DNA of 64,000 nt from Hyaloscypha bicolor E (GCF_002865645.1 NW_020194517.1:1-64000), one strand, 5' to 3'; counted from the stretch's first letter, positions 1 to 12,621 are shown. Program-made: numbers and translations. The notes: generated from the sequence alone by a model not told the origin.

Positions 1-70
1 AGAACGTGATTTCTTAGTAAGCTCTTAGCTAATTAAGAACACGATTTTTTAGTAAGCTCTTAGCTAATTA
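1..70. repeat. 35-bp tandem duplication
   Basis: A 35-bp unit beginning AGAACGTGATTTCTTAG occurs twice in tandem (1-35 and 36-70), and the start of a third copy follows (AAGAACGTGAC). The two units differ at only a few positions. It lies upstream of the gypsy gag reading frame and may belong to an LTR or leader. Rows 71-440 after it show no gene; a short TTTAAGACTTTAGCC repeat occurs near 387-425. Confidence 0.75.
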
Positions 71-439
71 AGAACGTGACTTGGATTTGGAACTAAGGAT
101 TCGGTTCATAAGATCGGGGCATCTATTAAGCCATAATTACGATTTAATGGGACATTTATTTAGCCGTCTTATAATTTGATTTCTAATAATCGGTGGATTT
201 ATAGGCCATGCTTATTATAATTAATGGAGTTGTGAGTCATTCTTGTGGTTTGGTGTAGCTAGATTTTATTATTTAAGTAGCTAGATTTCCCCCCTTAGAA
301 CCAGAAAATCAAGCACTCGAACAGCACTTCAGAATCACTTTACTCTTTGCTTTACGATCTTAAACCATTACTTTACTTTACTCTTTAAGACTTTAGCCTT
401 TAAGACTTTAGCCTTTAAGACTTTACCTCCCTATCGATT

Positions 440-575
440 CCGACTATTACGACACTTATTAATAAGATACTTTTAAGGAACTCCGAGATCTTTATTAGAA
501 GAATAGTAAAATAGTTACTAAATTATATATTTAGATAATTAGTCTCAAAGTTAACTAGGACCTATACCCTAAGAG
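440..575 (+). pseudogene. gypsy gag, 5' fragment left of the LINE insertion
   Basis: Allowing for TAA/TAG stops that fit RIP of Gln or Trp codons, one frame reads through to the LINE target site at 576-590. The same frame continues at 12652 (through the duplicated target and onward), which is the reason for calling it gag. No motif is visible in this short piece on its own. Confidence 0.5.
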
Positions 576-590
576 GAACCAGGTCCGGAC
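576..590. repeat. left target-site duplication of the outer LINE
   Basis: GAACCAGGTCCGGAC at 576-590 is repeated exactly at 12652-12666, directly after the 30-nt A tail. A 15-bp duplication plus a poly(A) end is the signature of target-primed reverse transcription. Confidence 0.95.
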
Positions 591-740
591 AGCGTCACCA
601 CTCAACTTTTTTTCCGGTTTTTTTTTACTCCCCTTACTTTTACACCCATACTTCACCCACCTTTAGAACTCACTCAATACACCTCAGCCCTTTGGCCCCA
701 GGCTCTAGAACCTACTATAAGTAGAGCTAGAACAGGCTAA

Positions 741-1859
741 ATGGCCCCCTCTGACCCCCCGGGCTCCAGCCCCCCTCCCATTGACTTTCAAGAGCTCGGA
801 GAGCTTCCAGAGGGCCCTAGCGAGGAACTAGAGCTACCCACTAGCTCCCCACTAGCCCGGTTTAGCCAGGGAGCTCAATCCGCATTCGATTTAGCTACAA
901 ATCCAATCTCTTCAGACGAACTCGCAGCCCCTTTTCCTCAGCCTAATTCAGCTAGTGCGGCTCGACTAAGCCGCCTCCAGAACGGGCTAAAGCATGGCCC
1001 TAGTATGAGCGATATTAATAGCGATATTAATAAGGAATACCAAAACTACGGAAATTACTACTAATACCAAAATCAAGCTTTGAATAAAGCTAAATTACTA
1101 ATTTATCAAGCCCGGGACTTAATAGTCAAAGCCATTACTATTACCCCGTTATATGACCAGTAATCTCGACTACTAGATTTAGTAGAAATCTTCAGAGAAT
1201 ATATAGAATTCGGCCGTATCCGCTATACTAGTACTTTACTAGCTTTACAGGTAGCGAACCTCGAAAATGCCACTAAACGGATCGAAATTTAGTTAAGAAC
1301 TCAAGCCAAGCTAGCTACTCAAGCTAAAACTACCTCCGAAAAGCCTACTTGGGCTAAAATCACTACTCAAGAACCACAAATATACTCGGAATCACGCTCG
1401 GAAAAGGACTAGACTTTAGTATTATATACTAAGTCTAAAAATCAGAGAGGAAAAGGCCCTAGTATACTTACTAGTAGTAGTAGTACTCGTGGCACTAATA
1501 AACCACCTAGTGCACGTGACACTAGTAGTTCTGGTACTCGTAACACCAGATCTATAGCCCTCTCTAGGAAATGCACCTTCCTACTAGCTTATATAGAGCA
1601 GGCTAGCTTATTCTCTGCTATTTCAACTCGCAATTCGCTTAATACTGCTTTCCGCTCTAAGGGAATTAAGGAACTAGTAATCTACTTAAGATTTCTCTTT
1701 CCTTAAAGGATAATATTATAGTTATACTATCACCGGAATTTAACTCTGACTTTCTGGTTCAAAATCAAGCTAATATAAAGGGGATACTTCCCTTAGTTAC
1801 AGTATTAAAAAAGGAGAACCTTGGATAAAGTTCATTATTCCGGTCTACCTATCGTTGAG
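741..1859 (+). pseudogene. outer LINE ORF1 (gag-like), 5' part
   Basis: The start ATG at 741 opens a clean 107-codon stretch rich in Pro and Ser, ending at a stop that the paralogue suggests was a sense codon. Nearly the same N-terminus begins at the ATG at 7698 on the minus strand in the inner copy, which supports this start. The rest of the frame runs with several TAG/TAA stops to 1859, where the inner LINE was inserted, and resumes at 7839. ORF1 of such elements encodes an RNA-binding protein of the retrotransposition particle. Confidence 0.85.
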
Positions 1860-1963
1860 TTTTTTTTTTTTTTTTTTCCAATATACTTTATAGTTTAGAA
1901 CTATGTAGTACGGTCCAGCTAAGCTAGCGTGTGTTTCAGTAGTCAATTAGTCCCAACATAAAT

Positions 1964-1990
1964 GGGAAAAAAAAAAAAAAAAAAAAAAAA
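1964..1990 (-). repeat. internal homopolymer tract in inner LINE 3' UTR
   Basis: A run of about 27 A on the + strand (T on the element's sense strand) lies inside the 3' UTR. The outer copy at about 12458-12470 has only a T6 run in a T-rich stretch at the equivalent place. It is a homopolymer expansion, not a second poly(A) tail, since on the sense strand it is poly(T). Confidence 0.75.
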
Positions 1991-2096
1991 ATATGAATAA
2001 AGAAATAAAGGAATTCAAAAAACATAGGTCCCCCGAGAGTTGTTCTTTAAATCGCAAATTCCTCCCCTATTCCCTATTCCCCTTTTCCCTTTTTCC

Positions 2097-5000
2097 CTAT
2101 TCCCCCTCTCCTATTTCCTCCCCTATTTCCTCCCCTATTTCCTCCCCTATTTCCTCCCCTATTTCCTCTCCTATTTCCCCCCCTATTTCCACTACTTCCA
2201 CCTCTTCCACTTCCACGCTTCGCTCAATATGCCATTTTCTTGTATATATACTAGTTTCTTTTAAGAATACTAGTATATTTGATATCCCAATTTCCGTATA
2301 TAATAGCAACCGTAGGTTAAAAGCACTAGCTTCCAAGCTCCCTTTAAATAGACTAAATAGTCTAAAACGTTCCTCTCTATATAGCATATAATATAGAAGA
2401 AGGTACTTTGCATTCTCAGTTTTGCCATATTTGCATTTATTATTAGATACTATTTTTAGCCTATATAAATAGGACTTTAAATATCCGTGGCCTAGCTTTA
2501 GCTGGAAGAAGGCACTAGCTATAGGCCTAAGTATTCCCATAGGTAGGTTTATTTTTCTGGTTACTTTCCACGGATATATATTGCTATATGATTCTAGCTA
2601 GGTTTTCGGTTTAGTATAAGATTCTAAAAGTAGTCTATACTCTAGTTTCTTAACTTTATTAATTTCGACCCCTAGGAAAGCAAAGGAGGTTTTTACTAAT
2701 TCAGGTTCTAATATAGGAGAAGTAGTACCTAGCTTAGCTAGCTCGTTAGCTTCTTCGTTCCCTATTATATCTGTATACCCTGGAACCCAGATTAGTTCTA
2801 TATTAGCTCCTTTAGCTTTAAGGGCCTTAGTAGCTAATATAGCTCTAATCTGTTGGCTTTGGCCAGGTTTATCAGACAGAGTTTTTAATCTTAGTAAACC
2901 AGCTTGGTTATCTATATAGATATTAAAAAGCTCCCCTCTCTTTGCTTTACTACTAGCGTATTTAATAGCCCTAGTAACGCCTTCTAGTTCTCCGTTATAG
3001 ACTATAGTACTAGCTCCTATATTCTGGCTTTCTCTATATTTAGCTACAACCGGAATATAAGGAGTTTCGTAACTATAAACTGCGAGCCCTAGGCCTACTC
3101 CGATTCCTTTTTTAGTCTGAGATCCGTCTATATATATAGATAGTACGGAGCTATTATTATATAAAGTCTTTAGATAGAAATTATATAATATAGCAGTCTC
3201 TTTCTTTAGCTGTTTTGATATAGTAATTTTATAAGGTACTTCTCTGTTCCAGGAAGTAAAGTAAAAGTGTCTTATAGTCTCTAGATCTCTAGGGTCTACT
3301 AGATTACTAATAGAATCCACTATAGTTTCTATTTGAGACTTTTTAGCCAAGCGATCTCGCTTTAGATCAGTATTTAGACTATAAATAGAGTCTATATCAG
3401 ATTCTATTACTTCTAAATCCCTAGATCTTTGGAAGGACTTCTCGAACTCTAGTCTAATAGAGTGTTTTAGACTTAGTTTAAGGATTCGGAAGGCATATCG
3501 ACATCGACTATGGTTTAGCCTTATAATAGGTGGAGCTAAAGCTGATTCGACCTCCATAGGAATAATAGGGGCAGTTTTAAATACTCCTAAAGTCTTCCTT
3601 AGGGCTAGGTTTTAAATAGCCTATAAAGGCCGAATCTGAGCTTTATTTTCAGTCTTCCACCATAGTATAGAACCATAGTCCATTACACTAGTAACACAGG
3701 CTAAATATAGCTGTCTAATTACAAAAGGGGATAAACCACATAATATATTTGTAAGTCTCTATACCCTATAAAAGGCTTGTTTTGCTTTGGAAGCCCTATA
3801 GGCTATATGTTCCTTAAATCTGAGGTTTTCATCGAAATAGATCCCTAGCCATTTGACTACTTTGCTAGGGGAAACTAGTTCCCCATTAGGTAGTTTTAGA
3901 CTAGGCTTATTTTTGGAATTATTAAAATGAATAAGCTCAGTTTTATTTATATTAAAGCTAATAGTATTCTTTTTCCCTAAATCGACTATATCCTTTACTT
4001 CCCGTTCTAGGGTCTTTATATTCTTTTTAAGACTTTTAGAAGCGGTAGTAAGGGATATATTATCTAAATAGGATCTGAATTTGATATTTGCAGATTTAAA
4101 TAAGTCTCGGATATAGATAAGGAATAGTATAGGGGATATAGGGCTCCCTTGTGGAATACCAGTAAGTATAGACCTAAATGCTTCAATATTATTATCAAAA
4201 GCTAGCCTTAATACCCGGTCGTCTAGGAATAACGATACCCATAGAATAAGGCTAGTAGGTAGTAGTAAACTAATCATAATCTGTAATAGCCTATTCTTGG
4301 ACACGTAATCGAAGGCGCCTTTGATATCTAGGAAGAGAGTACTAGTTTTCAGCTTATAGGACTTATTTAATTCTACTTCATTTTGTAATAGTAGAGCAGT
4401 ATTAATAGCTGACTTATAGAGCCTACCTCCCATTTGAGTATGGTATAGTAGGTTACTAGTCTCGGCTAAATAGCTAAGTCGCCTAGCTAGTATTCTCTTA
4501 GAAACCTTCCCTAAGTAATTAAGTAGGGAAATAACTCAATATGCTTTAGGTAGGGAATAGTTTGGTTTCCCTGATTTCTTTAGAATAAAGCCAGTAGCTT
4601 ATTTCCAGACTTTAGGGTAGTATCCCTTATTAATAAATAAGGAATATAGCCTATAAAAGATGTCTGGAGAAGCTCTATAAGCGTGGACTATAATCTCTTG
4701 AGTAACTAAGTCTGGTCCAGGGGTTTTCCCTTTTATCTTAGAAGTACAGGCTTGTTCTAGTTCTATTTTAGATAAAATAGGCCAGTCTCACTTTGAGCTA
4801 GGCCTATAGTCTATTAGACTAATAGGTGCTGCACTAGGAGGGGGTGGGAAAAGTACAGTTCTAAAGATATTACACTTCTCTTGGAAAGTCGATTTTAGCT
4901 CATTTGAGCTATTACTATTTAGGATACTAGGAATAGGTTAATATATAGTATCCTTAGTATATTTCATAGCTTTATAAATCGACTGGGAGTCTTTATTCTC

Positions 5001-6092
5001 TAAGAACTTATTCCAGTGTACTAGTTTAGTGCTTTTAATAGTATTAAAATAGGTATTCTTTGCATTTTGGAGTTCTTATTTATAGAGAGTATACCCTAAA
5101 GCTTTATACTTACGGCTATAGTATAGTATTGATTTACATAAGGTTTTTAAGTCTTCATTCCACCAGGGTTTAGAATACGGACTAGTAGTAGATTTTGGAA
5201 TACTATTACTAGCTGCTTCCACTATTCTATTAGTAAAGTCTTCTGCTAATAGGTCTAGTTCCTGGGTTCCAGGTATACTAGTAAGTAGAAAGGGCATATT
5301 CTCAAGGCTATTAGTAAGATAGCTTATAAATTTAGCCCAGTCCGCTTTTTTAGTATTAAATCTGACTGGATTAGAACTAGGCCTATAAGTCGACTTACTA
5401 ATAGTAAATAGCACCCCAAAGTGATCTAAACCTAAGTCTGGTAGTACTTGCCAGTCTTTGATCTTAGTTACTATTCCACTAGTAGCAAAACTTAAGTCTA
5501 ATACGGAAGGAATGGACATATTAGGCCTATAGAAGGTACCTTTCCCTATTTTATTTAATAGCCTTAAAGAGTGGTTTTCTATATAGCTAATTAAATAGAT
5601 TATATGAGTGCTTTAAGGTTTAAGGGGATCCTACTAAGGATAATGCGTATTAAAATCGCCTAGTAATAGAGAGCTATCTAAGAGAGTAGTAAGTAAAATA
5701 TCCTCTCTTAGTATAGTCAATATACTATTAGGGTCTTCTGGGTAAACTGCATTATAGAAATTAATTAGCTGCATTTTTAGTACACCTAGACTCAAGTCTA
5801 TAATTAGGTAATCAGGATCACTTAGTGAGTTTTGAGCTAGACTAGCCTATAGTTCGCGAGCTACGTAAACTAGAGTTCTAGGTCTCAAGGTACCATAATT
5901 CGGGAGTATTTGGAAATAGCTAGGGTATATAATGGAATAATATCCCCGATTAGTACTATCCCTTACTATAATCCAGGGCTCTTGAATTACTAGGACTTTA
6001 ATATCTAGTTCTATAGCCATTTACAAGACGTTTTTAGTAGTAGGGCTACTACGATTTACATTAATTTATAGTACTTTAATATAGCTACTTAT
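2097..6092 (-). pseudogene. inner LINE ORF2: endonuclease, RT, RNase H
   Basis: The polyprotein reads from about 6092 to 2097. Its start codon is ATA where the outer copy has ATG (G-to-A change). The APE endonuclease part retains QEPW (near 5970), LGDFN (near 5660) and a DH pair (LGLDHF, near 5430). The reverse transcriptase (about 4430-3760) keeps QGSPISPILF, but its active-site box reads YLDN rather than the family's Y/F-x-DD. RNase H (about 3180-2660) shows YIDGS, a Glu in GELEG, a second Asp in YIDNQ and GNEEANELAK. A CKYGKTENAK segment near 2430 is what remains of the C-terminal zinc-binding region. Several in-frame stops separate the pieces, so no full protein can be made. Confidence 0.9.
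2105..2192 (-). repeat. 12-bp tandem repeat coding the ORF2 C-terminal tail
   Basis: About seven copies of a CCTATTTCCTCC-type unit on the + strand. On the sense strand it encodes a Glu-Glu-Ile-Gly tail at the end of ORF2. The outer copy carries the same motif (about 12349-12411) preceded by a separate Glu/Val-coding expansion. Confidence 0.85.
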
Positions 6093-7698
6093 TAATAGTA
6101 ATAGTAGGAGTAGTAGTAGCTTGTTTAATTACTAAGTAGACCTTATATAGCTTAGAACTAGCTAAGTGGGTAGTACTAGAGCAGTTGGCGTATTTAGTAG
6201 TTATGTGGGGGTATTTTTTACCCTTCTTTTTATAGATAGAGCAGAAATGGTTCTCTATTACGTGCTCCTTACTATATAGCAAGCACTTAGGGTCTTTTTT
6301 GCAAATAGAGTCTAAGTGCCCGTATCCTATATACTTAGTATACTACGTAGTACTAGAGATAGTATGGTATTTTACTACTTTAGCAGAGATTCCGGCTATA
6401 AGAAGTCTGTTTTTAATAGCTCTATTAGCTTGAATCTCGGTAGGGAATACTACTACTACTAAACCGGCTCGCTAGAGGCCTGAGTCTCTCTTTTCCTTAG
6501 AAGTAGCCCAATAGGGCTGGCCAATAGACTCTAGACCCTTATTAAAGGTCTTAATCTCTTCTAGGACTAAGTCCATTCCTTCGGGTATATCGAAATCACG
6601 AATAGGTAGACCGTAGATAATAACTTTATACCAGGGCTCTCCTTTTTATATGCTTTTTACTAAGGGAAGCACCCCCTTTATAGTAGCTTCGTTTTAAACC
6701 AAAAAGTCAGAGTTAAACTCAGGGGTAGTATTAACTATAATATTACCCTTTGAGGAAAGAGAAACTATAGAGATTACTAGTCCCTTGATTTCCTTAGTAC
6801 GGAAAGTATTATTAAGTAAATTGCAGACGGAAATAGCTGAAAACAAGCTAGCCTGCTCTATATAAGCTAGTAGGAAGGTGCTTTTCCTAGAGAGGGCTAT
6901 AGATTTTGTACTAGTATTACGGGCACTAGAACTACTAGGTGGTTTCTTAGTGTTACGAGTACTACCGCCACTAGTAAGTATACTAGGGCCTTTTCCTCTC
7001 TGATTTTTGGACTTAGTATATAATACTATAGTCCAGTTCTTTTCCGAGTATGGTAGTTCTTGAGTAGCGATTTTAGCCCAAGTAGGCTTTCCGGAGGTAG
7101 TTTTAGCTTAAATAGCTTGAGTATCTAGTTTAACTTGAGTTCTTGCTTGAATTTCGATCCGTTTAGTAGCATTTTCGAGGTTTGCTACTTGGGAGGCTAG
7201 TAAAGTACTAGTATAGCGGATGCGGCCGAATTCAGTGTATTCTCTGAAGATTTCTACTAGATCTAGTAGTCGAGATTGCTGGTCATGTGACGGAGTAATA
7301 GTAATAGCTTTGACTATTAAGTCCCGGGCTTAACGAATCAGTAATTTAGCTTCGTTTAAAGCTTGATTCTGGTACTAGTGGTGGTTTCCGTGGTTTTGGT
7401 ATTCCTTATTAATATTACTATTAATATTGCTCGAGCTAGGGCCCCGCTTTAGCCCGTTCTGGAGGCGGCTCAGTCGAGCCGCACTAGCCGAATTAGGCTG
7501 AGGAAAAGGGGCTGCGAGTTCGTCTGAGGAGATGGGATTTATAGCTAAATCGAATGCGAATTGAGCTCCCTGGCTGAAACGAGCTAGTGGGGAGCTAGTA
7601 GGTAGCTCTAGCTGTCCGCTAGGGCCCTCTGGAAGCTCTCCGAGCTCTTGGAAGTCAATGGAGGGGGGGCTAGAGCCCGGGGGGTCAGGGGGGGCCAT
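6085..7698 (-). pseudogene. inner LINE ORF1 (gag-like, zinc knuckle)
   Basis: The ATG at 7698 starts the same Pro/Ser-rich N-terminus as the outer copy. The frame runs to a TAG at 6087-6085, about 537 codons, with internal stops such as the one ending the first 107 codons. Near 6250-6150 a Cys/His-spaced segment (HFCSIYKKK, then YANCS..THLAS) is the remnant of gag zinc knuckles, several Cys and His codons having become Tyr as RIP would produce. In the intact layout the ORF1 stop overlaps the ORF2 start (ATGAGTAG), as the outer copy shows. Confidence 0.85.
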
Positions 7699-7838
7699 TT
7701 AGCCTGTTCTAGTTCTACTTATAGTAGGTTCTAGAGCCTGGGGCTAAAGGGCTGAAGTGTATGGAGTGAGTTCTGAAGGTGAGCGAAGTGTGGGTGTGAA
7801 AGTAGGGGGGGTAAAAAACCGGAAAAAAGGTGTACTGT

Positions 7839-8363
7839 ATTCGTAAGTTTAATATACCCGAAGGAATGGACTTAGTTCTAGAAGAAATCAAGACCTTTAA
7901 TAAGGGACTAGAGCCTATTGGCTAGTCCTATTAGGCTACTTCTAAGGAGAAAAGAGACTCAGGCCTCTAGCGAGCCGGTTTAGTAGTAATGGCATTCCCT
8001 ACCGAGATTCAAGCTAATAGAGCTATTAAAAATAGACTTCTTATAGCCGGGATCTCTACTAAAGTAGTAAAATACCATACTATTTCTAGTACTATATAGT
8101 ATACTAGGTGCGTAGGGTACGGGCACTTAGATTCTATTTGCAAAAAGGAACCTAAGTGCTTACTATATAGTGAGGGTCACGTGACTGAGAACCATTTTTG
8201 CTCTATCTATAAGAAGAAGAGTAAAAAATGCCCCCACGTGACTATTAAATGCTCTAATTGCTTAAGCACTGCCCACTTAGCTAGTTCTAAGCTATATAAG
8301 GTTTACTTAGTAATTAAAAAAGCTACTACTACTATAATTCCTACTATTACTATTAATGAGTAG
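7839..8363 (+). pseudogene. outer LINE ORF1, 3' part with zinc knuckles
   Basis: This is the continuation of ORF1 after the inner LINE. It matches the minus-strand copy around 6600-6085. A 60-codon open stretch (8181-8363) holds the knuckle-like spacing HFCSIYKKK, KCPHVTIKCSNC and THLASSK-like residues, better preserved than in the inner copy. It ends in TAG at 8361-8363, and the ORF2 ATG at 8356 overlaps it, so translation coupling or reinitiation is likely in the live family. Confidence 0.85.
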
Positions 8364-11300
8364 CTATATTAAAGTACTACAAGTTAATGTGAATCGTAAT
8401 AGCTCTACTACTGAAAATGTCTTATAAATAGCTATAGAACTAGATATTAAAGTCCTAGTAATCCAGGAGCCTTGGGTAATAGCAGGGAATAATAATCGGG
8501 AATATTATTCCATTATATACTCTAGCTATTTCTAAATACTCCCGAATTATGGTACCCTAAGGCCTAGAACCCTATTTTATATAGCTTGCGAACTGTAAGC
8601 TAGTCTAGCCTCAAACTTACCAAGTAATCCTGATTACTTAATTATAGACTTAAGTCTAGGTATACTAAAAATATAGCTAATTAATTTCTATAATATAATT
8701 CACCCAGAAGACCCTAATAATATATTAACTATATTAAGAGAGAATATCTTACCTACTACTCTCTATAATAGCTCTCTATTACTAGGTAATTTTAATATAT
8801 ATTATCCTTAGTAGGATTTCCTTAAACCTCAAAGCAGTTATATAGTTCATTTAATTAGCTATATAGAGAACCATTCTCTAAGGCTATTAAATAAACCAGG
8901 GGAAGGTACCTTCTATAGACCTAATATGTCCATTTCTTCCGTATTAGACTTAAGTTTTGCTACTAGTGAAATAGTAACTAAGATTAAAGACTGGCAAGTG
9001 CTACCAGACTTAGGTTCTAATTACTTCGGGGTTCTATTTACTATTAGTAAGTCGACTTATAGCTCTAGTTCTAATCCAGTCAGATTTAATACTAAGAAAG
9101 CGGACTGGGCTAAATTTACAAGCTACCTTATTAATAGCCTTGAGAATATGCCCTTTCTACTTACTAGTATACCTGGAAACCATGAACTAGACCTATTAGC
9201 AGAAGACTTTACTAATAGAATAGTAGAAGCAGCTAGTAATAGTATTCCAAAATCTACTACTAGTCCGTATTCTAAACCCTAGTGGAATAAGAACTTAAAG
9301 ACCTTATGTAAATTAATACTATACTATAGCCATAAGTCTAAAGCTTTAGGGTATACTCTCTATAAACAAGAACTCCAAAATATAAAAAACACCTATTTTA
9401 ATACTATTAAGAGTACTAAGCTAGTATACTAAAATAAGTTCTTAGAGAATAAAGACCCCTAGTCAATTTTTAAAGCTATAAAATATACTAAAGATACTAT
9501 ATATTAATCTATTTCTAGTATCTTAGATAATAGTTTAAATAAGCTAAAATCGACTTTCTAAGAGAAGTGTAATATCTTTAGAACTATGCTTTTCCTACTA
9601 CCCCCTATTACTGAGCCTACTAGTTTAATAAACTATAGGTCTAGCTCAAAGTAAGACTGGCCTATTTTGTCTAAAATAGAGCTAGAACAAGCCTGTATTT
9701 CTAAGGTAAAGGGGAAAACCCCTGGACCAGACTTAGTTACTCAAGAGATTATAGTCCATACTTATAGAGCTTCTCCAGATATCTTTTATAGGCTATACTT
9801 CTTATTTATTAATAAGGGATACTATCCTAAAGTCTGGAAACAAGCTACTAGCTTTATTCTAAAGAAATCAGGGAAACCAAACTATTTCCTACCTAAAGCA
9901 TATTAAGTTATTTCCCTACTTAATTACTTAGGGAAGGTTTCTGAGAGAATACTAGCTAGGCGACTTAGCTATTTAGCCGAGACTAGTGACCTACTATACC
10001 ACTCCCAAATAGGAGATAGGCTCTACAAATTAGCTATTAATACTGCTTTACTATTATAAAATGAGGTAGAATTAAATAAGTCCTATAAGCTAAAAACTAG
10101 TACTCTCTTTCTAGATATTAAAGGCGCCTTCGATCACGTGTCCAAGAATAGGCTATTACAGATTATAATTAGTTTATTACTACCTACTAGCCTTATTCTA
10201 TGGGTATCGTCATTCCTAGATAACCGAGTATTACGACTAGCTTTTAATAATAGTATTGAAGTATTTAGGTCTATACTTACTAGCATTTTACAAGGCAGCC
10301 CTATATCTCCTATACTATTTCTTATCTATATCCGAGACTTATTTAAGTTAGCAAATATTAAATTCAGATCCTATTTAGATAATATATCCCTTACTACTGC
10401 TTCTAAAAGTCTAAAAAAAAATATTAAGACTCTAGAAAGAGAAGTAAAGAATATAGTCAATTTAGGGAAAAAGAATACTATTAGCTTTAATATAAATAAA
10501 ACAGAGCTTATTCATTTTAATAATTCCAAAAATAAGCCTAGTCTAAAACTACCTAATAGGGAACTAGTTTCCCCTAGTAAAGTAGTTAAATGGCTAGGGA
10601 TCTATTTCAATGAAAATCTCAGATTTAAGGAACATATAGCCTATAGGGCTTCCAAAGCAAAACAAGCCTTTTATAAGGTACAGAGACTTACAAATATATT
10701 ACGTGGCTTATCCCCTTTTGTAATTAGATAGCTATATTTAGCCTGTATTACTAGTATAATAGACTATGGTTCTATACTATGGTAGAAGACTGAAAGCAAA
10801 GCTCAAATTCGGCCTTTATAGGTAATTCAAAACCTAGCCCTAAGGAAAACCCTAGGAGTATTCAAAACTACTCCTATTATTCCTATAGAGGTCGAATTAG
10901 CTTTAGTTCCACCTATTATAAGGCTAAACTATAGTCGACGTCGATATGCCTTCCGTATCCTTAAACTAAGTTTAAAATACCCTATTAGACTAGAGTTCGA
11001 GAAGTCCTTCCAAAGATCTCATAATTTAGAACTAGTAGAATCTAATATAGACTCTATTTATAGTCTAAATACCGATCTAAAGCGAAATCGCATAGCCAAA
11101 AAGTCTCAAGTAGAAACTATAGTAGACTCTATTAGTAATCTAATAGACCCTAAAGACCTAGAGACTATAAGACACTTTTATTTTGCCCCTTGGAACAGAG
11201 AAGTGCCTTATAAAATCACTATATTAAAAGAGCTAAAGGAAGAGACTACTATATTATATAACTTCTATCTAAAGACTTTATATAATAATAGCTCTATACT

Positions 11301-12411
11301 ATCTATATATATAGATAGATCTCAAACTAAAAAAGGACTTGGAGTAGGCCTAGGGCTCGTAGTTTATAGTTACGAAATCCCTTATATTCCGGTTATAGCT
11401 AAATATAAAGAAAGCCAGAATATAGGAGCTAGTGCTATAGTCTATAATAGAGAACTAGAAGGCGTTACTAGGGCTATTAAGTATACTAGTAGTAAAGCAA
11501 AGAGAGGGGAGCTTTTTAATATCTTTATAGATAACCAAGCTAGTTTACTAAGATTAAAAACTCCTTCTAATAAGCCAGGACAAAGTTAATAGATTAGAGC
11601 TATACTAGCTACTAAGGCCCTTAAAGCTAAAGGAGCTAATATAGAACTAATCTGGGTTTCAGGGTATATAGATATAATAGGGAATAAAGAAGTAGACGAA
11701 CTAGCTAAGCTAGGCACTACTTCTCCTATATTAGAACCTGAATTAGTAAAAACCTCCTTTGCTTTCCTAGGGATTAAAATTAATAAAGTTAAGAAACTAG
11801 AGTATAGATTACTTTTAGAATCTTATACTAAACCGAAAACCTAGCTAGAATTATATAGTAATATATATCCGTGGAAAGTATCCAGAAAGATAAATCTATC
11901 TTTAGGAACTTTTAGGCCCCTAGCTAGTGCCTTCTTCTAGCTAAAGCTAGGCTACGGATATTTAAAGTCCTATTTATATAGGCTAAATATAATATCTAAT
12001 AATAAATACAAATACGGAAAGACTGAGAATGTAAAGCACCTCCTTTTATACTATATACTATATAGGAAGGAATGACTTAGACTATTTAGTCTATTTAAAG
12101 GGAGCTTAGAAGCTAGTGCTTTTAACCTATAACTACTATTATATACGGAAATTAGGATATTAAATATACTAATATTCTTAAAAGAAACTAGTATATATAT
12201 AAGAAAATGGCATATTAAGCGAAGCGTGGAAGTGGAAGAAGTAGAAGAAGTGGAAGAAGTAGAAGAAGTAGAAGAAATAAAAGAAGTAAAAGAAGTGGAA
12301 GAAGTGGAAGAAGTAGAAGAAGTAGAAGAAGTGGAAGAAGTGGAAATAAGGGAGGAAATAGGAGAGGAAATAGGGGAGGAAATAGGGAAGGAAATAGGAG
12401 AAGGGAAATAG
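8356..12411 (+). pseudogene. outer LINE ORF2: endonuclease, RT, RNase H
   Basis: The ATG at 8356 overlaps the ORF1 stop. The frame of about 1351 codons ends at 12411. The endonuclease region (about 8380-9290) retains QEPW, but the GDFN box is GNFN and the C-terminal DH pair is NY, both explained by G-to-A and C-to-T changes. RT (about 9670-10730) has QGSPISPILF and YLDN. RNase H (about 11280-11800) has YIDRS, RELEG, FIDNQ and GNKEVDELAK, so one core Glu has become Lys. Stops at former Trp and Gln codons interrupt it in many places. This copy has lost more catalytic residues than the inner one. Confidence 0.9.
12226..12411 (+). repeat. Glu/Val-coding microsatellite at end of LINE ORF2
   Basis: A (GAAGTR/GAAGAA)-type repeat gives a run of about 40 residues of alternating Glu-Val-Glu, followed by the EEIG repeat shared with the inner copy. 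The inner copy has only a short EVEEVEVVE stretch here, so the tract expanded in one lineage. Confidence 0.85.
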
Positions 12412-12621
12412 GGAAAAAGGGAAAAGGGAAATAGGAAGTAGGAGAGGAATTATGATTTATACTTATTTTTTCTTTATTTCCTTAAGTTTTTATTTCAGGG
12501 ATATATCCCTAACTATTTACTACCTATATTGGAATTTGGGCCTGCATATAAGCTACTGAGACTCATGCTAGCTTAGCTAGCCGTACTATATAGTTCTAAA
12601 CTAATAAAGTATATTAAAAGG

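Larger units (their letters stand above)
1860..7838 (-). mobile_element. inner Tad1-type LINE inserted in the outer copy
   Basis: A minus-strand copy of the same family, about 5.98 kb, inserted near the end of the outer element's ORF1. Its 3' end is marked by the 18-nt T run at 1860-1877 (poly(A) on the sense strand). The adjacent 3' UTR matches the outer copy's 3' end at about 12540-12625. Its 5' end near 7838 matches the outer 5' leader at 591-640 in inverted orientation. The target duplication is short and imperfect (ATCGTTGAG before, ATTCGTAAG after). More sense Trp codons and catalytic residues survive than in the outer copy, so it is the younger insertion. Confidence 0.92.

Noticed and set aside
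2040..2264. 74-codon Phe/Pro-rich + strand ORF
   Set aside because: Antisense to the 12-bp repeat coding the LINE ORF2 tail.
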